Assembly (NCBI GenBank): GCA_009869945.1
Contig: WIXG01000245.1
Span: forward strand, 55,674 to 119,673
DNA from: Mesaphorura yosii
Taxonomy: Eukaryota; Arthropoda; Collembola; Poduromorpha; Tullbergiidae
Direction: 5' to 3'
DNA: 64,000 bases
The position numbers were made by a program, and so were the translations under genes. Below the pieces are notes generated by a model. That model saw nothing but the letters and a program-made list of their open reading frames with translations, had not been told where the DNA came from and searched no databases. Positions 24,601 through 34,901 of the stretch are shown here, piece after piece; within the stretch, counting starts at the first letter, position 1, and the number at the start of each line of letters is the position of its first letter.

Positions 24601-27222
24601 GAATTGCCGCGAGGGTTCATGCGCACGAACCAACGCGCAGATCAGCACGGGCCGATCACCTGAGAAACTGATGAATAGTCACTGCAGTCGGCGGAAGGCA
24701 GCGCAAGTGGACTGGAAGGGGCTCAAGCCGGAGACGTTCAAGGAAGCGGCGGTGCAGGAGTTACGAATTCGAGCCGTGAGCAAACTGCCGCAGGTTTCAT
24801 GAACGAATTTCCGAGCGTGTAAACTGCGAAGGAAGTCGTGCAGGCTGTTTTGCTGAGGCGGGCGAAGCCAACAGAAGAAGTTCCAGTTTATGCGGGAGGA
24901 ATTCAGGCGAGACCAAACGTGTTTTTAATTGGAACTGCGTCCAGACAATGTATCCACAGCGGTGGGGTGAATTTGAATCAGCGTTTACATGGCATTTGTG
25001 TGCGGAGAGGTAATTTCAGGGTTCACTTCCGCTTTTACTTGTCCTATTAATAACGCGAATTAAACGATCACGCAAATGGGCTCCAACGATGGAACAACGC
25101 GGCTCGAAGCAACGGGCACCGGCCAGCTTCTTTCCTTCTTCTTCCACCTCTCCAAATGCCTAATACGAAAAACCTCCCAAATTAATTGGAAGTCTTTGCT
25201 CTTAAGACGCAACTCTCGGGACTCCGTCAACCGGACTTTGCTGTTCGGACTCTGCAACTCTGCTATTCGGAGTCTGTACTCGAGTCGGCCGGCCTGCGGA
25301 AAGGTGCGAGCGTGAGTTGAGTTTGGTTTGGTTGGACGCGTGTGTTTGATTTTCGGTGATTTTGTGCCGAGTCACTGGCCGAAATGAGAAAGCGAGGGAA
25401 GGGTCCCCCGGTGCGAAACCATAATCGATTTTTATTGACGATTCATTATGAACAAATTCATCAGACGGGTTGAGAAGTCATTAATATGCGTGGAGCAACA
25501 AGAGCACGCACTTCTCGCCATCGTGAAACAATTGATTCACTTTGCAATCAAATCAAAAAGCCCAGCGACCAGAGCCAATTGAAGGTGAAACAGCAACAGA
25601 ATCCATGCATCAAAGCATCGGGGCAGCTGAATGGGAAGGCTGAGCCAGTCCAAAGTTGAGTTTGTGGAGGAAACGAATTCAAATTTCTCGAGCCCCGGCT
25701 GGCTGCATTTGTAGACTGAGAGGTCAGGAGCGAGTTGAACCTTCTGAATCAGATCGGCCTGCTTTGAGGAATGCGAGCAAGGCTCTTCGGAGGACCCCCT
25801 TGGACGGAGACCGCCTGCAGTTTCCCATTTGCTACTCATTAGGCTCGGATTTTGGCACCTCCTGCTACGTCTCTCTCCGCTCGGCCTGCGAAATGCGAGG
25901 CATGATACAGGAAGAGCAGCGCTAATGGCAATCAAAAATCAATCAGACAAACTGGCCGTGAATCAAGACGCACATCCATTCATCATTCTCGTCAGCTAAT
26001 CACAATCTCATTCCGATTCATTCACCGACAAACTCCTCACATCACAACCAAAGACAGACGAAAGTCGAGACTTGCGTCCAATTCCTTCGCGGGCTCCAAA
26101 CCAAGCAAACCAAACCAAACCAAACCAAAGCCTGTCCACCTCAGCAATAAATCCCCACAAGCAAGGCGTGAATCGGTCTCAACTGACCGCCGGACTCAAA
26201 CACTCCCTTCGAGTGCAGTTTGGCAATGTTTTCAGGTTTTAAACATGGAGCGTGGTTTCATTCTCACACCTCACTTCGAATTTACATAATTTGTGCATGT
26301 GTGAAGGCTGGTTTTGATTACAGCGTGCAGGTCAATAAATAATTCGATGATTTATAAGGCAATTTCGAAGGGCCGCGAAGTCGGTGCGGAGAACGCTGAA
26401 TGAGAAATTAGGAGGTTGATTTATGAGATGCTCAGAGCCCTTGCTCAGGCTGGGGAGGGACGAACCCGATCACAATATATTAAAAAATAAATTCGTCGCA
26501 AATCTTTGAAATGTGAAGTTGCGAGACGCGAGGCGTAATTTCAAACCATTCATTTTATTCTTCACACCTTCTCCTCAGATCATGATCGATCATCTCTCCG
26601 GCCCGGCAACCAAACCACCGCACCGCATTTACATTTTATGGCAGGCCGAGAGGTCTTCCTCGGACTGCAAAGGGCGAAGGTCCTTCCGAAGCAACTCGGC
26701 ACGACGTGTGCAGACGGTGAGAAATCGATGTCTGATTAGATCACCACGCTTCGTGGTTCAGAGCTGGAAATGATGCCGCGGTTAAATTTGCCAGCTTAGA
26801 TAATTTGAGATCGGAATGATTGGGTGATAATTTGAGAAATCGTGATTACGAGTTTCAGAAATCGGGCAGCCTTTGCAATAAGGGATGTTTCGACGTTTGT
26901 ATGGGGTTGAACAACATTTTGGTGAATTAGTGGCAGTGCGCGCAAGTCATTCACTGAAGAGCGAGCGTCATCTACCAGCCCACAATGAAACTAAAACCGT
27001 TGTTCACTCAGTGCTGTGACTACTGCTCCGACTGAGGACGATAATGCAGGGAGGAACCACAATTTATTACTGGTTCAGCCGAATTAACTCGTTAGTTAAG
27101 GTTCTGTACAAATAACTGAGCAAGTTGAAATTATAAAAGGCCAAGAGTTTTTCTTCATTGAATTGAGACGAAGTTAAAGCTAAATGTCGGGGGGGGGGCA
27201 AAATTATGGTTGATCTTTACAG
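18601..27222. other. 8.6-kb stretch without a recognisable gene
   Basis: No exon chain, domain, tRNA or rRNA was recognised here on either strand. Frames are numerous but short, mirror one another on opposite strands and lack splice-joined continuity. The stretch lies beside the GATA gene and may be part of its regulatory domain. A 5-bp microsatellite occurs near 26.1 kb. Confidence 0.5.
26107..26129. repeat. AAACC pentamer microsatellite
   Basis: The unit AAACC is repeated about four and a half times without interruption. It lies in non-coding sequence. No function is apparent. Confidence 0.8.
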
Positions 27223-27319
27223 CTCGAAACACGAAGAATTTGAAATTACGAAATTCACCGAGCTGGGAAAGTGCCACATCCTCGGGCCGGAAGAGCCAAG
27301 CCACACCATCAGCGATTGA
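27223..27319 (+). pseudogene. Stray copy of the FICD C-terminal tail
   Basis: After a good acceptor (TGATCTTTACAG, ending 27222) an open frame runs to TGA 27317-27319. Its last 20 codons (27257-27316) read TELGKCHILGPEEPSHTISD. The FICD gene at 56.7 kb ends TELGKYHILGPEETSDTISD, so 17 of 20 residues match, while many third codon positions differ. The upstream part of this exon (reading SKHEEFEITKF) does not resemble FICD, and I found no Fic-domain remnant within 1 kb upstream. It is on the opposite strand to FICD. It may be a relic of a duplicated FICD paralogue or a live terminal exon of an unseen gene. The pseudogene label is the cautious choice. Confidence 0.6.
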
Positions 27320-27503
27320 CCCGCAGTCATGACTGGACGCTTTGATTTGGAAGTATAAATTCCAATTACAAGGACATAGAATTGACTTTCTCAAGGCGTT
27401 TATTAAAGCACAACTCACTCGGTGGCAATATCAACAATGCTTATAATGTCAGCTGAGACCTTTTGTAAATCAGAGGCTAGTCTGAAAAATGATACTTCTT
27501 TTC

Positions 27504-27509
27504 TTTATT
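27504..27509 (-). terminator. Poly(A) signal of the 278-aa gene
   Basis: TTTATT on the plus strand is AATAAA on the minus strand, starting 8 bp after the TAG stop at 27518-27520. No poly(A) signal lies between this gene and the ATRIP stop upstream. This may therefore serve both coding regions. Confidence 0.4.
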
Positions 27510-27517
27510 GTCCTAGT

Positions 27518-28542
27518 CTACGTAGAAGGAAAAATTAGTTCATCTTCCACGTCGACAAGAGTCGCGCTAAACGTTGGATTCGTTAGACTGTGTTGAAGGA
27601 TGCTGATTTTAGGCGGCCAGTCGGGATCCCCGAAAGAAGCGATGGGTTTGGTGTTGTCCTCGAGTTGCAAGTTGCTAATCTCCCTTTCGTTCCTCCCTGC
27701 TGACTGGTGTACGACGGTTTCCACGCCCACAGGGTACTCAAATCGGTCTACCACAATGCCCTCCTCTGTGGGGTCCAGCATTGTGAGGTCTTCCACACAC
27801 TCCACGCCCCCTGCAGTTTAAATTGGTCAAATGAGCACATGAGCTGGAAGTTTACATTGAGCTGGCAAGCATTTGCAGCGATTTACATGAGTCCCCAACT
27901 TGCCTAGTTGCTGGATGAGTGGCACCTGCGACCAATGTTTTTCATACAGTGAGATTGCCTCCATGATGGGAATGTAGCCGAAAGTGCCGTAGGCAAGTGA
28001 CAGACTCCGAGTGTACTCGGAGATTGAGTCGAGGAAGAGGAGTCCCTGAAGTAGGTTTTGATCAATGTGACAATGTGGGTCCGGAACTGACTCTCGGCCT
28101 CCCTTCACTAAAGTTGCCTTCAAATTCGCCATCCAATCTCTTTCTTCAGCCGTGGGATACTTGTCATAGATCATGTTGGTCAAGTGGTTCATCAGCATTT
28201 CACGGCATCTGATATTCTGACAATGCAGCTCGGATGAATCAGGACACGTTACATTCCTGGACAAGTAACTCAGTTGGTCAAACATGGAAGTGTTCTTCAC
28301 GTGCACTTCAACTTGAGGCATAGTGCTGGCCTTTAGAGAAACAGCGTCTCCTCCAATTTGCTTCTTTTTCGAGTGGTGTTGACTCCGGTAAGTCTACAAA
28401 ATAGAGGGAGTTTAACTTAATAGCGAGGACTTAAACGACTTGGCACAACCCAACGAATTATCTTGATGCAATTTAAACCTACACGAACCTGCTTTTCATC
28501 TGCCGTCGTTTCCGCCGCTCCAATTCCATGTGATCGAGTCAT
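27518..28542 (-). CDS. Unrecognised 278-aa protein directly downstream of ATRIP
   Basis: Three exons join in frame: 28489-28542, 27904-28393 and 27518-27810, giving 278 residues. The second intron (27811-27903) has a GC donor (AG|GCAAGT) and a normal AG acceptor. The N-terminus has a basic patch (HHSKKKQ). The middle is probably helical, with Cys and His residues (ELHCQNIRC, PDPHCHID), and the C-terminus is acidic. I see no signal peptide, membrane segment or known domain, and I do not recognise the family. The start is the ATG only 18 bp after the ATRIP stop. The intervening bases contain two AG dinucleotides after a short pyrimidine-containing run, so the gene may be entered by cis- or trans-splicing. 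A joint transcript with ATRIP is likely from spacing alone. Confidence 0.75.
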
Positions 28543-28560
28543 TTCTGTGCCTAAATAGTT

Positions 28561-31082
28561 TTACAGATACAGATAAGAGAAAAGGGGCTTGGCACTGGAG
28601 TAATTCTTGGCTTTCATACCCCACAGCTTCCAGACAGCTGCAACCAGATTGATTCCAACGGCACAGAACGCTTTTCTACACTGACACTTCCTTGCCACGT
28701 CATCCTCCCAGTGACAACTGGCCAGCCACGGAGACCCCTCACGAAACGCTGTCGAGGAGTTTATCGGTGGAGCGTCAACTGAAACTGTTCGCTGCAGTTT
28801 CCTTGCTAATGCCATGAAGCCTTCCAACAGCAGAAGCTTCTTTGAAGTCTCTGCTTCAGCATTGAAGGCGTCCAGAACACAGTTTGCCAGCACGTGAATC
28901 AAGCACGGTCCTGTGAGCACATCAAGCACCACAGCAAAGAAACCTTGAAAACATTGGGCTACAATTCCCGATCGAGCATGTCACATACCATTTGTGCTGC
29001 TACGCTTCGCCGTGCACAAGTAATCGTAAATCCTTTCGTCTCGCAACGTTGCCAAGATGCTCAAGGTTTCCAGGATATTTCGAATGTCCTCAGAGCGGAG
29101 GAGTCGACGACGCTTGACGATGGCCACAATTATTTCGAGCAAGTGATCGTAGCTACAAAGAGCAATCAGTAAATTTTAGTAGATCCCTTTGCCATTACCC
29201 TAAATTAGTTAGGCTTACTTGCTCGATGTTGGCTTGTACAAATCCTGCACTAGCGCGGCATTCACCAAGCTTAGGCTTCGTAAATGCATGGGAGAAAGTT
29301 TCTTCTGAAACATAAAAGTGGGCCATTAGCTAAATGAAAGCCCGGAAGGCAGGATTTACAGGCTGGTTACCCTGTTCAAGGTTGCCCAAATGCTGTCCAC
29401 CAGCTGAGACATCCAATCATTCATCACCGACTGCCAGTCAGGACAACTTTTTTTCTGCTCACTACCGCTCTCACGTACAGCCCAAAACATGTGCTCGGCC
29501 ACACTAAACAACTTAAGCACCATCGCAATCCCTTTATCCAGTTCCTTGCCACTCCCGCCCGTCTGCAGCTTGACAATTCTGTTTATTTCGCCCCCGATGT
29601 AAGTAATCACTCTCCAGGCTCCCACCGCGTGAAGATAGTTCGCACACTTCTTCCGCACTTCATCCAAGTTGACTTCGTTGACATTCTGTCGATTTAGGAC
29701 CTGACGGATTATTACAATTTCTTCCGGTTCATTGAAATCATTTCGTGACAAATAGTCGGTGATTGTGTTGAGCACACTGTTTCGGTCGATGAACCGCCAA
29801 GTGCTAAACTTGGACAAGTCACGAGCACAATCGTCCTGCGAATATTCATTGAGGTAATCCTCGCTGCGTTTCGGAGTCAGACCAAGCTTCACCAACGTGT
29901 TTAGGGTACGTGGCAGCACATTTTCATGGAATGGGCATCTTTGTGCCTCGTCTTTCTGTCTGTCTGTGAAATCTTTGGAGCATGTTTGGGTTTCCTTGGC
30001 TTCATTACAAGTGGAGGATGTAACGGGCCTCCGACTGGCTGGAGATAGCCTACAGGCAACACAACAACAATTTCTGCGGCTTATTCATGGTGCAAAGAAG
30101 ATCCAATAGTTTATTATACCATGACGCAGAAGGCTGTTTGTTCACAAGTACGGCAGCGAGTACCTTCCCTGATCCCGACAAAACGTTGTTTCTTGGTGAT
30201 TTGGTCTCCTTCATTTTATGTTTAAGCGCGTCTAACTCTATTGAAAGGAACTTCAACCTCGACCTCGCAGCTTCTAACTCAGCTTTGTCCTTTCTCGATA
30301 CTTGATCTTGATCCTTCGAGCGAACTTCCTGCATTCTACCACGGAAAAATAAAAAATATTCCAAACATGACATTAGAAATCTTCTTAGTAATTTCTATCA
30401 CGAGTCTCCGGTTCAGCAACTTCAAGCGGCACAAAGCATCGAAATGAGTGATCTAAAACACGAAAGTACATTACTTGTTTAGCATCTCCAGCTGTCTAGA
30501 AGTTGCCAATTTGTTTAATTCTCTTCTAAGGAGGGTTATTTCTCCTTTGTGTGCATAGTTCTCAGTCAAAATAGTTTGATTCTGCTGCTCTAGGGCTTTC
30601 ATCTTGGACCGAAGCTGTAGTAATTCCCCTCGGTTGTCCTGACTTTCTATGCGATCTGCAATAGCATTCTTTGCGTCGTTTGCCTCAGTAGCTGCCCAAG
30701 GGTCAGGCTCATTCACTGGATTCATTTCGTTGCACTCCAGAAGTCCCTGTGTTAAGTTCAGGAGCTCCAAATCATCGTCTTCATCTCCCCAGTCGGTTTC
30801 TTCAAATGGTTCGCAGAGCATATCAGTCGCAGCTACTACTCCACCTGCAACCACTCCAGGTGGGAAGGCAGGACTAAAATGAATCCAACAGGAAATTGAG
30901 TTGTCATTCATCGGAATTTGACAGCCTTGTCATTGCCAAAAGTGAAGCCAGCTCCTAGCAAATTTTTTATCTTACGGATTAATGGCACCATTTTGTTCTC
31001 CTGTAGCGAATTCCCATCTTGCTTTCTTGGCCACGGGTACCGCTGCCGCCGATGCTGGATCACCCCTGTGAGACTCCTCCAT
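28561..31082 (-). CDS. ATRIP: ATR-interacting protein (ATRIP) homologue
   Basis: ATRIP binds ATR kinase and recruits it to RPA-coated single-stranded DNA at stalled forks. Seven exons join in frame: 30976-31082, 30475-30873, 30120-30335, 29371-30049, 29219-29304, 28989-29152 and 28561-28943, giving 677 residues (the human protein has about 790). The order matches the family. There is an acidic-hydrophobic RPA70-binding-like patch at about residues 60-80 (TDWGDEDDDLELLNL), then a coiled coil (about 115-215; LRRELNKL, LKFLSIELDALKHKM). A short VLAAVLVNKQ segment resembles the vertebrate ILINLLLKQ block and is followed by a long helical-repeat region. The C-terminus has a CQC motif before a helix, as in vertebrate ATRIP. 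Sequence identity is low outside these blocks, so the call rests on architecture. An alternative would be another coiled-coil HEAT-like protein. Confidence 0.75.
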
Positions 31083-31502
31083 TTCCCTATCGACGTGAAT
31101 GAATTATAGCTTGGAAGCTCGAATCGCACGTTGTAATAACTGCTCTATACTCATCAACTAAATACGATCATCTTGGACATGGACTAAGAATGAATTCTAC
31201 AGAACCTGTTTCACTAGACACTGGCAAGAGACAAGAAAAGATCGACAGCTCCAACAGAATCGGAAGGAGAAAACTGAGCCCGTCAATGCTGATTCGGCAA
31301 CTCTCGCGCCGATTTACCAGGAAAGGATTAGAAAATTCTCTCGTCGCACAACGCGTCTCAGTCAGTCTCGGAGAAGGTGAAGAAGTGAGAAAGTGAGACT
31401 AACTTCGTTAAATGCACCTTCAAGACTAGAGTCCCGAATTGAGAATATTGAGATTGGAGGTGTCTCTGGCAACTCTGACAACTCTGGGATTCTATAAAGA
31501 AT

Positions 31503-31940
31503 GCGGCCGCGCGACTTGCGGCCCGTCGAATATGCGACCGGTCAGGAATGCGCCCCGACGCTCAATTCCGAATGGACAAAGGACACGAAGAGAACGAAGA
31601 AAGACAGAACGAGCGGAGCGTTCGAATTTTTCTTATCTTTTTGAGAGTAGAGCAGTCGCAGTTCGCTTTTTAAATATTTTAACTAAGTCTAAATTTTAAA
31701 GTCGCTGGACGTTTTAACTGTTACTTAGTTGTATTTTATTGTGATTTTATTGTTTAAAATTCTAACGCGCTACGTTTTAGAGATTGGGAAGAAGCACTAA
31801 TTAGTGAATATGGCAACTCTTTTAACAAGTCAAAGGTGTGGGAAAGTGCTTGTGTACCAAGGGCATTCATACCGCTTCCATAAAGACGGCTCTTAAGAAC
31901 CTAACGTAATGTATGAATGACTTTTAATGTTGATGTTTTC
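31503..31940. repeat. Left arm of imperfect inverted repeat
   Basis: Two blocks in this arm recur in inverse orientation about 3 kb away. The outer block, 31503-31534 (32 bp, GC-rich, GCGCGACTTGCGGCC), matches the reverse complement of 34854-34901 with one mismatch plus a 16-bp insertion in the other copy. The inner block, 31896-31940 (45 bp, containing ATGAATGACTTTTAATGTT), matches the reverse complement of 34630-34674 with about six mismatches. Weaker matches (AACTCTT, GATTGGG) lie between the blocks in the same order. This suggests one long arm degraded by indels. Confidence 0.7.
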
Positions 31941-32851
31941 ACATTAAAGCCATGGCAGGATCACGAAGATGGAGCAAAGACCAAAACGATCCTTGTGCCA
32001 TGGAAAGTATATTTATTATTGGTTTGGGCATTTGTCCCTTTTATGTAATTGCTTTTCTATTTTAATAAATAGAACTGACTGCGGTTAGCAGTAGAACAGC
32101 TCGGAAAGTACTTGACTCCTTACATACCTTTACATACATACAAGGAAAGCCTTTACATACAGGGCATTAGTGTCCGATTTGGCCGTTCTTGCATTTTGTA
32201 AGAAAGAATTTTTTAATTTTGCCGAATTTTGAAATGCGCTTCCAAACCCATACGAAGCGAGCTGCTTCGTATTGTACGCGTATTTATGGCTAAGGAGAAT
32301 AAATCGGGTCAAAAATATTGTTAACACAATGAACAGCTTCAACCGGACTCTATGCAACAAGCCCTACTGCCAGGGGTTGTTTGTTACGGTGAAGTAGTTG
32401 TGGCGGGAACATTAAAGGACAAGTTCGATTTATTCGAAGATGGGCGCTTCAGGTGAAATTCAACAGTATAAGAGACGAACAAATTTTTGCAAAGAAAGCA
32501 TTTTCAGACGGCCGATGAACGAATGTAAAAAACTGACGTTCAAAAGTTCGGATAATGTTTTCAATGTTGGGTGTGGTGTGCGGCATACGCAACACTGATG
32601 CAGTAACGCATTGATTCAGGTGATATTTTATGCTTAAGATGTGCTCACGTGATCATTACTTGTAATGAAGTATTTTATTTAATATGCCATAGCACGATAT
32701 CACACGCAATCATGTGTTCGTCAACATGCAAACCTTTTTAAGTAAACCATTCTATAACGGTAGTACAAGACAACCAAATAATAACTAACGACAGGAACGT
32801 TCAAAAGTTAACTACTACGTATCTAACGTACGAGGAAAGGCAAACGTTACG

Positions 32852-32881
32852 AAATTGGTGCCAAATTTTCGGCACCAATTT
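32852..32881. other. Perfect 11-bp stem-loop
   Basis: AAATTGGTGCC and its exact reverse complement GGCACCAATTT are separated by an 8-base loop. The hairpin begins about 70 bp past the stop codon of the secreted orphan, so on that transcript it would sit in the 3' UTR. Role unknown. Confidence 0.8.
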
Positions 32882-32952
32882 GGTTTGAAAAATTATTGGC
32901 ATATTCAGAATGCAAACGTCTTTCAGAATAGGGCACTCCTTTTCTTCGGAAT

Positions 32953-33620
32953 TCAATGGAAACCCGGGCATGACTCATCCATGTACCATCCGATCAGGCA
33001 CTGAGGCCCACCATTGATAGTGAGGGTGACCGTTCCAGTTCTCGCCTCTTGTCCATATGCGGTATTGCAGTTAAGGTTGGGGGTTGCCAAATTTAACGTC
33101 AGGACATACGTCGCCGACTGGCCCAGAAATGCTCCAGCGGTCACAATCCCAGTTGATGTGCCCGTCGTAATCCCGAGAAGATTTACATACGTGGCGGTGT
33201 AGAATGTAATTGTTGACGTGGCCGTGGAGTGGCAGCACTGGTCGCCAGCAGGAAGGTCGGGGTTGCCACACGATGCAGGTGGGTAAGTGTTATAATAAAA
33301 CCAAGTGACATTAATTGGTAGCGCCGGATTTTGGGAGTTGAGACCGGTGCAAGAAAAACCACCCTGGGAAAATTGCAGGCCCTTCGCATAGGAAAAGTTT
33401 GGGAAGTTTGTTCCAGTGCAGCTTGGGAAGAGTGTCGTGGTCGCTAGGGTGCCTGTAAAATGCAAACACTTTTAATTTGAGATAAAACCCTCAACCAATA
33501 CCAGACGACAAATGATAAATGGGGAGGACGGGAAAGTAATGAAATGAAAGTGTTCTTACCTAGGGACAGTTGAACGAAGCCGAGCAGGGCCAGAAGACAG
33601 ACAAGTAAACGCTTCAACAT
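32953..33620 (-). CDS. Small secreted cysteine-containing orphan protein, 186 aa
   Basis: Two exons join in frame: 33560-33620 and 32953-33452. Exon 1 encodes a clear signal peptide (basic MLKR, then a Leu/Val-rich core, ending near LSLG). The mature part is rich in Thr, Ser and Asn. It has eight cysteines, including one adjacent pair (QCC), and few charged residues, and it ends at TGA 32953-32955. The even cysteine number and signal peptide suggest a disulphide-bonded extracellular protein. I do not recognise a family; it does not show the NPC2/ML or C-type lectin pattern. It lies inside a pair of inverted repeats, so it may have travelled or been duplicated with them. Confidence 0.75.
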
Positions 33621-33777
33621 TTCGACGTGCTTGTGATTGAAACAAATTCAAACTGATGAGAACAGCAATTTTCATACTGGTTTTAAAGGCTTCTCAAATC
33701 TCAATCAGAAATCAGAATGTCCCAACAGACCTAAGGCGTTCACTGGCAGCGTTCTTTCATTGATGGCAATTGCTTGA

Positions 33778-33797
33778 CCTAACCTAACCTAACCTTT
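33778..33797. repeat. Short run of the arthropod telomere unit (CCTAA/TTAGG)
   Basis: CCTAA occurs four times in a row, the last copy degenerate. TTAGG is the ancestral arthropod telomere repeat. A run this short may be chance or an interstitial relic. Confidence 0.6.
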
Positions 33798-34629
33798 CCA
33801 GACGGGTGAACTTGACTTTTCTTCGTAGCATCCAAGGCAAATCACGCCACATCCAAAGTTCAATTCAATTCAGTTGACGATTGACTTCAATTGGCTGAAT
33901 TGTGAAATGGGTACTGAAAATCGTTTATCTCGAATGAGAGCAGGGATTGGCGGTCGTGGTCGAGGCACGTCAGGGAGTTAAGTGGATTTATGTGGCTAAC
34001 CAAAAAAAATACAAGTGGATTTAGTGTTAGCTTTGGCGGAGTAGGTAGTCGTGTTCGGTTTGGGGAAGGAAATGGTGAGAGTTGTAGCAATAATGGCCGT
34101 GCTGCGAAGGTGCTGGAACCTCAGTTTCGCACACTTTTCGAGCTCCTTCGGTGTATTTTGCTAAACTTGGAACGGGACGCTCGATGTGGTTTAATGGAAT
34201 GAAAAGAGAAAATTCTGGGGAATTGTACCCGATTCAGATTTACTAGTAACCCGTGTCCCCGAGTGACTAGAGGACAAAAGTATGAATCAGTTTAAATAAG
34301 TTTATTCATCAATTTTTATGAGTAAATTGCTAATAGTGGTGATGGTAGTGTAAGAAATGTGTCATGAGAAATAACGTATAGGCGGTCTGCGATCGCCGTT
34401 GTTGAGACTTCGGGAGTTTTATGTGAACTAAACCTTACCACTACACCATGGTTGGTTGTCATTATTCAAGCTGCAAAAGCAATTATAAAAGGATGCAACC
34501 TTTACAAGTAATAATTCTCACGGGCTAGTGAGAGGAAGAACAAAACATAAGAGCATGCATTATCGTTAAGGGCCTCTTATTACTACGTTCCCCCAATTTC
34601 AAGAAACATTAAGCCCAAATGTTGGGTAC

Positions 34630-34901
34630 ATAAACATAAACATTAAAAGTCATTCATGCATTATGTTAAGTTCTCACGCTGGAAACACATTGGACATTTG
34701 AAACGTTAAGAGTTTGGAAGAAGATCTCCGCCCAATCCGCGATACAACCAACTCGAGACTGTCCTCTGAAAGTGCATTTCTAACACTCTCCCTCAGTCTC
34801 GTAATTCATCAGTAATCAGTTATGTTTGACCTCTCTTGCCCCACGATCGTCCTCATATTCGACGGGCCGCACGTCGCGCAGGCCGCAAGTCGCGCGGCTG
34901 C
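34630..34901. repeat. Right arm of imperfect inverted repeat
   Basis: The inner block 34630-34674 and outer block 34854-34901 are inverse copies of 31896-31940 and 31503-31534. The outer block here is 16 bp longer because an internal GC-rich segment (about 34871-34886) is nearly duplicated in tandem. No transposase frame was found between the arms. Confidence 0.7.

Larger units (their letters stand above)
31083..32952. other. Upstream region of ATRIP; left side of the inverted-repeat block
   Basis: This holds the ATRIP promoter side, the left inverted-repeat arm (31503-31940), some TTTACATAC-type tandem copies near 32.12-32.16 kb, and the 3' flank of the secreted orphan with a perfect hairpin. 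No coding exon was supported. Confidence 0.5.

Noticed and set aside
27188-27197. Homopolymer of ten G, considered as a G-quadruplex or assembly join
   Set aside because: A single G run cannot form a quadruplex by itself, and nothing else marks a join.
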